Below are positions 12,371-21,388 of a stretch of 64,000 bases of DNA, piece by piece; the stretch's first letter is position 1; every line of letters begins with the position of its first letter. Position numbers and translations under genes: made by a program. A model generated the notes under the pieces. It was given only the letters and a program-made list of their open reading frames with translations. It did not search any database and was not told where the DNA came from. Source of the DNA: Acanthococcus lagerstroemiae (Eukaryota > Arthropoda > Insecta > Hemiptera > Eriococcidae); NCBI GenBank assembly GCA_031841125.1, contig CM063113.1:44856197-44920196 (forward strand). The letters are read 5' to 3'.

Positions 12371-12965
12371 CAATCAGTACCACACTGTTTAGCCTCGCAG
12401 CTAGCTTTTTCATTGTTTCCACTTCAAAGTAAATTTCACAATCAGTAGCGTAATTAGGATGTTCTCCCGAGTTGGAGAATAAATAAAAATGTTGTAGGTA
12501 GAATAGCGGCGGATCTACCAAAAAATTTGATGCAATTTTGAAAGTTGGTTGGTAAACTCAAAAATTCTGATTTCCCTCCTGGCTCCGAGTGGAGTGGAGT
12601 ATATCCTCGTATCATCCGCTTCATTTACGCTACTGTTTGCAACCTCAAGAAGCTACTCAGATATACTGTTTTGTAAGCATCAAGCGCAATCGGGAACACT
12701 GAACACGATCACTGGGGGGTACCTGTAAACAGTCAAAAAACAAATAACACATTAAAAATTTCCAAATACATGCGATGTACCCACTGTAATACACATGTAC
12801 CCATGCTAAGCCTCTGATAATAACAAGCACCATAATTCTAAATACCTACAGGCGATGTACTTACTATAATCTGGAAACTCTCTTTGGGAACCCCACACAC
12901 AATCACCGGATTCACTAAAATAATCAAATAAGAACTGTGTATCAAAACTCTAAATTATTGATACG

Positions 12966-13472
12966 GCAATCAAGTACATAGAGAGTAAGTAATAGGCGAA
13001 TACATTTGGAACAATATATTTATGTCATTTCAGTTTTGCTCCAAAACACAAAATTACCCGAACTATTCACATGGGATATGGACCTCACAGAATAGATGCT
13101 ACCGAGCAGTGTCCTGCACGAGTGAGTATACAGCATCGTCCGAATTAGTCAGTCGTGTGCCTCTTGATCAATGGTCCCATTTTGGTTTCATTTTTACTTT
13201 TCAGTGTGGTTCACTTTAGAGAGAAAAGCAGCACAGAAAATTTTGCTCTCCCCAGTGAAGTGAAAGTGGGATTTTTTAGCCCCCATTTTTGTAAATAATT
13301 AAATAAATTAAAATATTCAACAAAGTTGGGAGACTGTAAAACTTTTACATTATATACATATCTTCAAAACGGTCCTATTGCCAGAGGAAACTACTCGGCG
13401 CCATAAGATAAGTGTGAGCGCAACCTCTGGGCTCCCAATTCACTATATAATGAAATTAATTAATCCTATTGC
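12966..13472. other. Intergenic, nothing assigned
   Basis: No repeat relation or gene was recognised. A short open stretch at 13022-13219 matches no family I know and has no neighbouring exon support. Confidence 0.4.
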
Positions 13473-14641
13473 AAAGGTTATAGCACAGGGTGAGATAGGT
13501 GAATCGGCCTAAGTCGATTTTTTCGAATTTTTCTTCGATCCTCTATTTATATACAGTGGTGAAAGAAAATTTCAGAGCTCATCATCACCACCCCCTCCTC
13601 GCCAGAGGGGTGTGGCCCCAAAACATAATATGATTTTCACTCTTTCAGCTCTATCTTGGGCATTTTTTCCCTCGAATGGTACGAAATTTGGCATGTAGGT
13701 GAGAGCTCCCAGTAAACAAATAAATTTTTTTCTACCTTTTTTTTTACATCCAAAATCGATTTTGAGATTGTCAAAATGTCGTCCACACTGCCATTTTCGA
13801 GTTGGCAAAAAATTTTCAATTTCGTCTGGTCGAACGTACGGTGATGCACGTATGCGAAAGTGGCTCATGAGAAACCGCACCCCTGGCCTCAAAAACTACC
13901 CTTTCGAGATTTGCAAATATTTCTTAATGTATTTTCCACCTTCATGCCAGTTTTTAGCGTTTTTAGAGTGGTGACACATACTTCAACGGTGGAAAAACTA
14001 TTTTTTTTCTCTGATTTTTGCTCATGATGCTGAAAAACCAGATCCGGTACCAAATTCTTCACAAGAAAGATCTATAATAAGGAGGGTAACATCCCTCTAA
14101 AGTTTTGAGCTACCCTCATACTTTTTCATCGGGGATGTGCTATTTCTTTATTTTTACTATAGTGATTTTCGATACATAAATGATTGAAATGAAATTAAAA
14201 AATAAAATAAAATGCACGTAAATAGGCTTTGAATAACATTGGAATAAACAATATTGTTGGCCTCTATTTGTTTCAACAAATGGGCCTCGTAGGATACAGG
14301 TACTACACAATTGAGCTCGTAGATTTGATTCATGAAGAATAAAAGAATTTGACATGAACATACAACACACTGAAAAACAAACTGGCATTTTGAGGAAATG
14401 AAGGGGGAAAAATCATTCAAAAACATATCGCAAGTCAGCAGGTTCATACACGCAAAACGGAAGTTCAAGTTCATCACTTTAAAAATAATTAATAAAAATA
14501 GATCTGGAATTATAAATGAAAAAAAGAACTAAAAACAGTATGTAGTACTTTCTCTTTTATCACTGCAAATAGAGGACTGAAGAAAAATTCGACAAAATCG
14601 ACTTAGGCTGATTCACCTATGTTACCCTGCTATAGCCTTTC
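13473..14641. mobile_element. TIR element, ~1.17 kb, ~90-bp terminal inverted repeats
   Basis: The left end (13473-13568: AAAGGTTATAGCA then CAGGGT, AGGTGAATCGGCCTAAGTCG and TTTTTCTTC) recurs inverted at about 14555-14641 (CGACTTAGGCTGATTCACCT then TACCCTGCTATAGCCTTT). The arms are about 85-90 percent alike by eye. The interior has no transposase. The interior stretch 13836-13905 belongs to a small repeat also seen at 25868 and 63091. Target duplications were not resolved. Confidence 0.7.
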
Positions 14642-14817
14642 TGGAACAACCTGATGAGTGGATAGCATTTTTCACGCTTCAGAGTGCTAGTTGTGAAGTA
14701 GTGATGCTAGCTAAAGACCTCTTATCACTCTGGGTTGAAAGCCACTGGTTTCATTCTTAACTATACATATATAAGAAGGAAGGCCAAAAGCAGTACATCA
14801 TACCGATTACTCAATTC

Positions 14818-15131
14818 TGGGACGTACCAAAGAGTTTTTCCTTTGGAGGGGGAGGGGGTAAAAATTTTAGAAGTTGGAACTGACTCAACTCAAAATTCCG
14901 AAATATCAAAGCAAAAAAAATTTAAAAAAACTTTTGACCTGTTGGATTTTTTCAGCTGACTCAACTCAAAATTCCGAATTACGTATCAAAGCAAAAGAAG
15001 AAAAACCTGACTTGTTGGATTTTCCCAACTTCTTAACTCAATTCTCAAGTATCGAAGCAAAAAAAAAAACACTCGCTTGACTGAAATGGTAAATTTTTTC
15101 AACTGCTGCGTGCCCCCTCCATCGGTACGTC
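14818..15131. mobile_element. Small element with GGGACGTACC ends and 3 internal tandem units
   Basis: Begins GGGACGTACCAAAGAG and ends CCATCGGTACGTCCC, which are inverted ends. Inside are three diverged tandem units of roughly 60-80 bp, each with GACTCAACTCAAAATTCC followed by TATCAAAGCAAAA and then TGTTGGATTTT, near 14880, 14958 and 15035. A relative occupies 63699-64000. No coding capacity is conserved. Confidence 0.6.
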
Positions 15132-15559
15132 CCTGCCTCAATTCAAGAAAAGAATCGCTTACACTTGCACAATAGTTTAATATTAGACGACTTATTGTCA
15201 CTATATACGATCATAATAAATGTTTTTCATTTTTAACTTTTGCTATTGAGTTGGGGTCACTTTTTATGACCAAGAGGGACTTTTGTAGCTTGAAATGCGA
15301 TGTTTTTATATAGTGTCCCATAATTCATCCCAAATAACCTCAAAATTGCGTTATTGTATGATGAAATATTAAATTATCACTATTTTAAGGCCCCGAAATT
15401 TTCTGTTGGGGAGGGGGGCGAAAATCCTTATATGGCAACTTTTTCTTGAAAAGGAGGTTACTTACAGGAATTAACAAAAAATTCAAAATTTTCAACTAAC
15501 GCGGAATTTTCTATCAACACGGACGCACTCTGTAGTTAATTCAATGAAACAATACTCAA
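15132..15559. other. Intergenic, nothing assigned
   Basis: No gene or repeat relation was recognised. Confidence 0.35.
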
Positions 15560-16270
15560 GATGGTTGAAAGAAATGGGTAATGAAAAAAAAAGAAGAAAA
15601 AACAGTGATTGCAAAAGGCTTGTTATTGACTCCAAAAACTGGGTTATTTTTACAATTTTCTGGCTAATGTTGAAAATGCTGAATCAATGATACAAGAATT
15701 TTCCATCCAACGCAAAAGAAAAAAATTGTATTAAAAAAGTGGACGAAAGAAAGATTTTCTTAGGAATGGGTTACCACTGCATGTGACAAAATTTCATTCA
15801 ACTCGAAAATTTTCACATCGTAAAGTATTTTATAAAATGAAATTTATCGTAATCATGAAACAAAATTTATCGTGTAATATTCATAAGAATGAATTTCAAG
15901 ATAAGATTTTGAAAATTATTCATAATTTTTATGGTATAACGTAATTGCCGTTAATCGGTAAAGAAATTTAAACAAATTTCACACTTGAAATTTATTTAAA
16001 AATTTTTCACGAAGTATTTTAATAAACGTTTTGAAGATTATTAAATTTCATAAAATTTCACAGTGGCCCTATCTTTTACTACCAGCTTTACGATATTTGG
16101 ATAGTTTCTCTAGGGGTTTAGTGAATATCCCCATTGAAATTTTTACATACAATGAAATTTATTGTGATCATAAAATGAAATTTATCGTAAAATAATTCAC
16201 GAGGACGAACTTCAGGATAAAACATTTATAATTTTTATAGGGTATATAGAGTCGGCATAATATGCTTAAA
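15560..16270 (-). repeat. R2-family repeat, inverted copies
   Basis: Reverse-complement counterparts of the 2.1-5.1 kb array are visible, including TTTCATTCAACTCGAAAATT near 15790 and CTGGCTAATGTTGAAAATG near 15660. A sub-block (CCAGCTTTACGATATTTGG near 16083) recurs in the same orientation near 18248. Confidence 0.55.
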
Positions 16271-16466
16271 AATGACTTCAATATGCATAAAATATGACGT
16301 TTCCTAGAAGTATGTAAAAATATGTATAATTAATGTAATTTTACAGTTTTTTAAAATCCCCATTCATAATTGTTGTTCAAATTTTATTCTAAACTGAAAC
16401 GCCTGACAAAACTGAAGAAAACTAAAATATATCAAACCACCGAAAAAAGAATTGCCAAAAAAAAAT

Positions 16467-16869
16467 TTCCAACTTATTTTCTCTTTATTCCTCACCTGCG
16501 TTTTTTTTTTTACCGTATCTTGGACAATTTTTGTGAATTTGGCAAAGTATGTAAAAGAAGAAAAGAATAAATAAATAAAAAATATAAGGTACAGCGGGGC
16601 TATTCCTGGTCAAAAAGAACATTTGTGAAAAAAAACATTGATATATTAAACATTTTCCAACTTATTTTCTCTTTATTCCTCACCTGTTTGTTTTTTGTTA
16701 TTTTTTTTGTTGTTTTTTTCCTTACTGTATCTTGGACAATTTTTTTAAATTTGGCAAAATATGTAAAAGAAGAAAAGAATAAATAAATAAATAAAAAATA
16801 TAAGGTACAGCGGGGCAATTCCTGGTCAAAAAGAACATTTGTGAAAAAAAACATTGATATATTAGACAT
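16467..16869 (+). repeat. Direct tandem duplication, ~190-215 bp unit x2
   Basis: Unit 1 (about 16467-16650) and unit 2 (about 16651-16869) both run from TTCCAACTTATTTTCTCT through CTTGGACAATTTTT and TAAGGTACAGCGGGGC to AACATTGATATATTA. Unit 2 has an expanded T-rich insert. The second unit contains the left end of the element at 16801. Confidence 0.75.
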
Positions 16870-18092
16870 ATGACTGAGTGGAATTCACAGATCGATGGCC
16901 TAAATCTAGCTTTTCATGATGCTAAGGGTGAAGATGTCATAATGAAAGAATAAAGGAAGATTCGTAAGGAAGTTTCTATCCAGGAATTGCACCCAGGCTT
17001 CTGCCATTTAATGGACGCTATGGGGAGAAAACTGGACGGTCCTTTTTCTTATTCATTTTTACTCGTATTACAATAAATTTTGACCTCAAAATCATATTCA
17101 GCGACTCAAAAAGTACCAGAAAACATTTAAAACTTACCCAAATTGACACCGGGGGGAAAAAAAGGTCTATGAAAAAATGCGAAAAATTTTTATTAAGAAA
17201 CAGTGCCAGGGTGTCTACCAGTCAAGGAAGTCAAGGAAAAGTCAAGCATTTTGGAGAGTGGTCAAAGAAAGTCAAGAAGTACAGGAAAAGTCAATTTTTT
17301 TGGATAGTGGTCATGAAAAGCCTTAAAATTTTCGTTTAAATTTCCTCAAAATTATTATCACAATTTTTTTTTAATTACAAATAAATGTAAAGTAACGTAA
17401 ATATTTTCAGATAATTACATAATATCCTTTTTCATAGTATTTATTAATGTTTCCATTTATTGTGAGCTCCCCCCTCCCACCTTGGTATGGTTCTACGAAT
17501 AAAATTATATTTGTATGTGTGTAAAACGGTTATGAAAAAAGTGAGAAAGATCAAGGAAAAGTCAAGGGAAAATTTGGACCCGGTAGACACCCTGCAGTAC
17601 GTTAATTTCACGAAATCTGGCTTACAATAGTTGAATAGTATTACGGAGAATGTAAACTGATAACAGTTTTCTCCTGGTGTAATTTCCCTCATCACTCGAA
17701 AAATCTCGACCAGTATTTACCCCTCGCGTTTGGCCCCCAATTCTAAGGCCTCTAAGCCATCCAAAATTTTCACCTCGGTTGATTCTGATAGTCCTCAACA
17801 GCCTCTTTTCAAATCTTCTTTTAGAAATCTCGTATCTTTATTCATTTTAATTTTATTAAATGCTCTAATTACTGTACATTATCAATGCGAGATTTTTTGG
17901 TGAAGTTGAGAATTTTTTTCCCCCCAACACTGATTCCATTTTTGTGCTAGATTTTTTAAGGTCGTTCTTTAGGTAGTTCTACACACTGTGAGCCGGTCGT
18001 CACAAAATACAACGTAAATATGGCTGAGTTATAAGACAGTCTAGTTTTCGCCCCGCATTTTTACATTCCAGGAATTGGCCCGCTGTACCTTA
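16801..18092. mobile_element. TIR element, ~1.29 kb (TAAGGTACAGCGGGG ends)
   Basis: The 25-bp left end at 16801-16825 (TAAGGTACAGCGGGGCAATT then CCTGG) is matched with one difference by the inverted right end at 18068-18092. The left end also exists once more, tandemly, at 16585-16609. The interior has no transposase and is interrupted by the element at 17207. A short TA-type target duplication is possible but unproven. Confidence 0.7.
17207..17594. mobile_element. MITE with 13-bp CAGGGTGTCTACC inverted ends
   Basis: Starts CAGGGTGTCTACC and ends GGTAGACACCCTG, perfect 13-bp inverted repeats 388 bp apart. Subterminal AAGTCAAGGAAAAGTCAAG motifs occur on both sides. Flanks CAGTGC and CAGTAC may be a degraded target duplication. 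The CAGGG start suggests a hAT-type non-autonomous element. It sits inside the 16801-18092 element. Confidence 0.65.
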
Positions 18093-18559
18093 CACAAAAT
18101 ACATGGAAATACGCATATTTACTCAAATATATGCAAATAAATTTTCCAGTTTTTAAAATTCATTTAAATATGTTTCACAAACTATTTCAATAAAAATGTT
18201 GAAAATTAAATTTCACAAAATTTAACATTAGTGGCTTTATCCTTCACTGCCAGCTTTACAATATTTGTATACTTTCTCTGGAGGTTTAGTGAACATCCCC
18301 TAGCTCGCTTTACAATATTTGAAAAAAAAAAAATGTTCACGTAAATAAGTGGAACACTAGGTAACCTTACCATGTTAGCAAGGGGGAGAAAGATGTAGAA
18401 ATAGAAATAGGCTAAAAATGCCGAATTAGAAAATTTAAAATGCCGACTCAAACTCAAAAACTATTAAAAGAAAAAAGTAAAAGCCGTCGCCGAGTGCTCG
18501 CAATACAAGAATAAAATGTGCACAACATACCTCAAATAATAGAATTTTTCACTACTTTA
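18093..18559. repeat. R2-derived block plus unassigned sequence
   Basis: About 18140-18305 repeats 15990-16134 in the same orientation (CCAGCTTTACAATATTTG, GTTTAGTGAACATCCCC). The two copies therefore flank the 16.2-18.1 kb elements. Nothing is recognised in the remainder. Confidence 0.5.
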
Positions 18560-19200
18560 CTTCTTGGTTCTGTTGCCGCAGTGCTCATCTCTTCCTCGGC
18601 ATTGATGTCCCGTCCATTAAACGAATATCTGCGAATTAGAAACTTCATACTAGGTAATCAGCAAGTCGAAAATGAAAACTGTGTAACTTAGCCGTTGATT
18701 GAATAAACTTGATTCGATGATCATTAGAATTAAATAGTACCTACGTCATGTGTTTCTTCCTCTGCCATACACGCAATCCAACCTAGTGACCCCTGTACCT
18801 TACATGAATGCTCCGGAGAGCTGTTGCCTCCAGACGAGTGAAAACTAGACTGCGTCAAAATACCAGCCGTGCCGACCCACAGATAAACACTATTGACCGT
18901 AAGATCCGAAAGTAAAGGAACTGGAAAACCCCGACGATGATATACCTGTCCCTTAGGGAAAACCGGACTTCCAGAACAACAACTATAAGTTGCCAACCAA
19001 CTAGAGATTGTTAGTCATGTTTTGACAGGTAACAATGGGAAGAAGAGGGCGAATTTGGTTGTTCACAAATAACCATGACTGAATACAAAGGTTATTTGTA
19101 AATGAGAAGGTTCGGTCGCTGGAACAGAACAACGACATACAAAGGAGGCGGTTCGAAGACTCCTTTGAATAATTTATGTATGTAAACGATTGATATATAT
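18560..19200 (-). repeat. Dispersed repeat R1, copy 2 (inverted)
   Basis: Reverse-complement counterpart of 1296-1880: CTCATCTCTTCCTCGGCATT near 18588, TACCAGCCGTGCCGACCCAC near 18860 and TTTTGACAGGTAACAATGGG near 19020. The minus-strand open stretch at 18730-18996 is not conserved in copy 1. Confidence 0.6.
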
Positions 19201-20299
19201 CTTTAGGGACAATTTGTCACTCCTGAATAATGAGATTGCTCGGTACAAAAATGTTTCACCTTGGCAGTGCTGAACCCTATTACGAGGATCGTTTAAAAAG
19301 TAAGGTAAAGTCCAATAAAAAAATTACAAAAAATCAGAAAAAATTATTCTAATGAAATATGTTTAGATATATCCTTGCACTACTTCTCGACTTAATTTCC
19401 CTGTCGGATTAAACATTTGTCCAGGGGAAAAGGTGAACCGTAGGACCAAGAAGTTGTTTTTTTATATGTACTACAGGAAGAAGGTACGTTTTACTAAAAC
19501 ACTTGATAAAATTAATTAGGACATTTCTGGATCGGAGAAATTAGTTATTGAAAAAAATGTGTTTAGCTCCCATGGCACAACATGAGTATTCTACCATGGG
19601 AATGGGGGTGTTTCATCTTGAGACCATGTATAAAAATCCCATAAGAAAAATGAAAAAGTTGGAATACGACTCGGTAAATTTATATTATTGAAGTTACATT
19701 CAGGGTGTCTGCTGGATTTAGGAAACAAAATATGACTTTTCATGACTATCATGGGGGATATAAAAAGGAAGTGAAAGGAGGAAAACTCTGGGGACTCCAC
19801 CTATCTACCCCCCCCCCCCGCCAACACCACCACCACATTTTGATTAATTTTCAGATAAACCGAAACCTGTATTGTGGTACCTACATTCTGCACCTGATTT
19901 TCCCATAGGAGATACCTGAAATAAGAAAATATATTGAGAGTACAAGTGTACCCTATACTTTTCAACTCTCGTGGCAAGGCACAAAGCTTTGATTTTTTTA
20001 TAAAAGAATCACCAGAATTATACTTGTTGCATACTTTACTTCAACATTTTTCCTTTAACGACATGACAGTAATATGGGTTGTATAACAATTGAGACAGTC
20101 TTAAGAGAGTTGAAAAATGCTCATGGTTTTACCCCATTTTGTGGGTGGTTTGAACGTGCAATCTTCTGCATAAAAACAGGCAGTGCCGGAATTTGGCCTT
20201 GGCACCAAGATTTCCGATCGGGTATTCCCGTAGTCACTGAGAGGGGACGCGCAACCAAAAACTTCAACTTAGAAAAAAAGTCTAAGCGCCAACTGAAGA
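19201..20299. other. Intergenic, nothing assigned
   Basis: Small features only: CCATGGGAATGGGG near 19595, a solo CAGGGTGTCTGCTGG near 19702 resembling the 17207 MITE end, and a C run at 19811-19820. No gene was recognised. Confidence 0.35.
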
Positions 20300-20894
20300 G
20301 GATAGGGGTGTAATCAATGAGAACCATTTGGTAGAAATGACAGAAGAGATTCTCAACGAGGAAAACGACGCTCATGGCTTGCATTAAGAAATAAACGACA
20401 TGCACACTATGTACTGTTTTCGTTTCAATTCCCAAGAAATCACAACAATTTGTACCAATTTAGATTCCCTGTCCCTGCTATTTTTGTAACATATTAAATT
20501 AACCGAATTGTTCTTCTCTTTATGTGATAATAAAAAAATAAAGTAAAACGATGATGAATCTTCTTTTATGGCAGTTCGAAAAAGCATTGGGCCCTGTACA
20601 TAGGTCGATGCTGACCAAGTTAATATTCGTACATGTGTAAGCGTTCCAGATTATAGTTACTGATTGCTTGTCTCCTCAATTTTAGCACATAATACGGCCA
20701 AATCGGCGACTTCTTACTAAAGTTACATTAAGTATTATTATCTATACCTATAGTCTTGTTCATCTCTTACTGCAATACTGTTTCACGACGAAATTATTTA
20801 TTAAAAACGTAAGAAAGAATATGAAGAGTAGTATTTCATAGCCTACGTGTAAATTACCCCCACAATTGGAATGTTCATTATTAGTAATTGTAAA

Positions 20895-21184
20895 CTTTAA
20901 TTTAGTTAATTCTAAATAAATTATTTAATAAGAAAAAAGATTTAATCTATATTTGAATTATGAATTCAATAGCTTTAATTAGCTTATTTTTCAATTATTT
21001 ATAATTTTTAATTTTGCAAATTAATTTTAAAATAATTATTAATTAGTTTTATTGTTAAATTTAGAATTTAAATTACTATAGTTAATAATTAAGAAAATTT
21101 TTATGTAAATTAATTTGTTATTGAGAATAGGATTTTTTATATTAATTGAACGAAAGATTTCAGGATTTATTAATAATCGATTTG
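20895..21184 (-). other. Probable nuclear insertion of mitochondrial DNA (NUMT)
   Basis: This block interrupts the element between GTAATTGTAA and GGTATACCTGCATAAATCC, which are adjacent (allowing for divergence) in copy A near 1120-1140. It is far more AT-rich than its surroundings. Its minus strand contains a mitochondrial-type tRNA-Met fold (20931-20993). The rest cannot be assigned to a mitochondrial gene by eye. Insertion inside a transposon copy means it arrived after that copy. Confidence 0.6.
20931..20993 (-). tRNA. Mitochondrial-type tRNA-Met(CAU)-like sequence inside NUMT
   Basis: On the minus strand the sequence folds as a short metazoan mitochondrial tRNA. The acceptor strands TGAAAAA and TTTTTCT pair 6 of 7. 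The D arm is AGCT-AATTAA-AGCT. The anticodon stem TTGAA/TTCAA closes a 7-base loop TTCATAA with anticodon CAT, and the T arm is AGAT-TAA-ATCT. AAGCTAATTAA followed by AGCTATTG is the conserved signature of insect trnM. In the nuclear genome it is a non-functional relic. Confidence 0.65.
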
Positions 21185-21388
21185 GTCGGTATACCTGCAT
21201 AAATCCAAATACCTGTGTAGGTGTAATCATCAAATCATTCATGAATATATTTTTCATGAATACAATATATTCATCAAATTATTCACGATAATTCTAATGA
21301 ATGCAAATATTTATCAAAGTAACTATTCATGAATATTTCTCATGAATACAAATATTCATCAGATTAGTCATGAATATTTTTCATAGAT

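Larger units (their letters stand above)
5520..12965. repeat. Giant imperfect palindrome, about 7.4 kb
   Basis: Left-arm blocks recur in reverse complement in the right arm, nested in the proper order. Block 5547-5672 (ending TTATTATCAGAGGCTCAGCA) pairs with 12802-12930. Block 7400-7570 (CCCCAGTGATTGGGTTCAGT) pairs with 12060-12190. The AATAAGTGAGAGATG/ATAAGTCCATGGTTTC region near 7800-7860 pairs with 11735-11790. The ATCTTTCAGTTTTGAAA block near 8165 pairs with 11415-11435, and AATCCTTTTTGTATGTCCTA near 8310 pairs with about 11290. Arm similarity looks like 65-85 percent. Sub-blocks are also duplicated inside each arm. The centre is a 3-kb polypyrimidine/polypurine core. No transposase is seen, and flanking target duplications were not identified. 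Confidence 0.75.
20300..21385 (+). mobile_element. Foldback element A, second copy, lacking the left arm
   Basis: Matches 540-1260 in the same orientation: GTGTAATCAATGAGAAC, GACAGAAGAGATTCTCAAC, TTTTAGCACATAAT, AATTACCCCCACAA, and CCTGCATAAATCCAAATACC with ATTCATGAAT clusters. The left arm is missing, so this is a truncated copy. A ~290-bp extremely AT-rich block at 20895-21184 splits the right arm. Confidence 0.7.

Noticed and set aside
18730..18996. 88-codon minus-strand frame with Cys and Gly residues
   Set aside because: It belongs to repeat R1. The other copy at 1296-1880 does not keep the frame open.
20931..20993. Functional nuclear tRNA gene
   Set aside because: There are no A or B promoter boxes and the arms are mitochondrial in size. 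It is embedded in an AT-rich insertion, so it is a NUMT relic.
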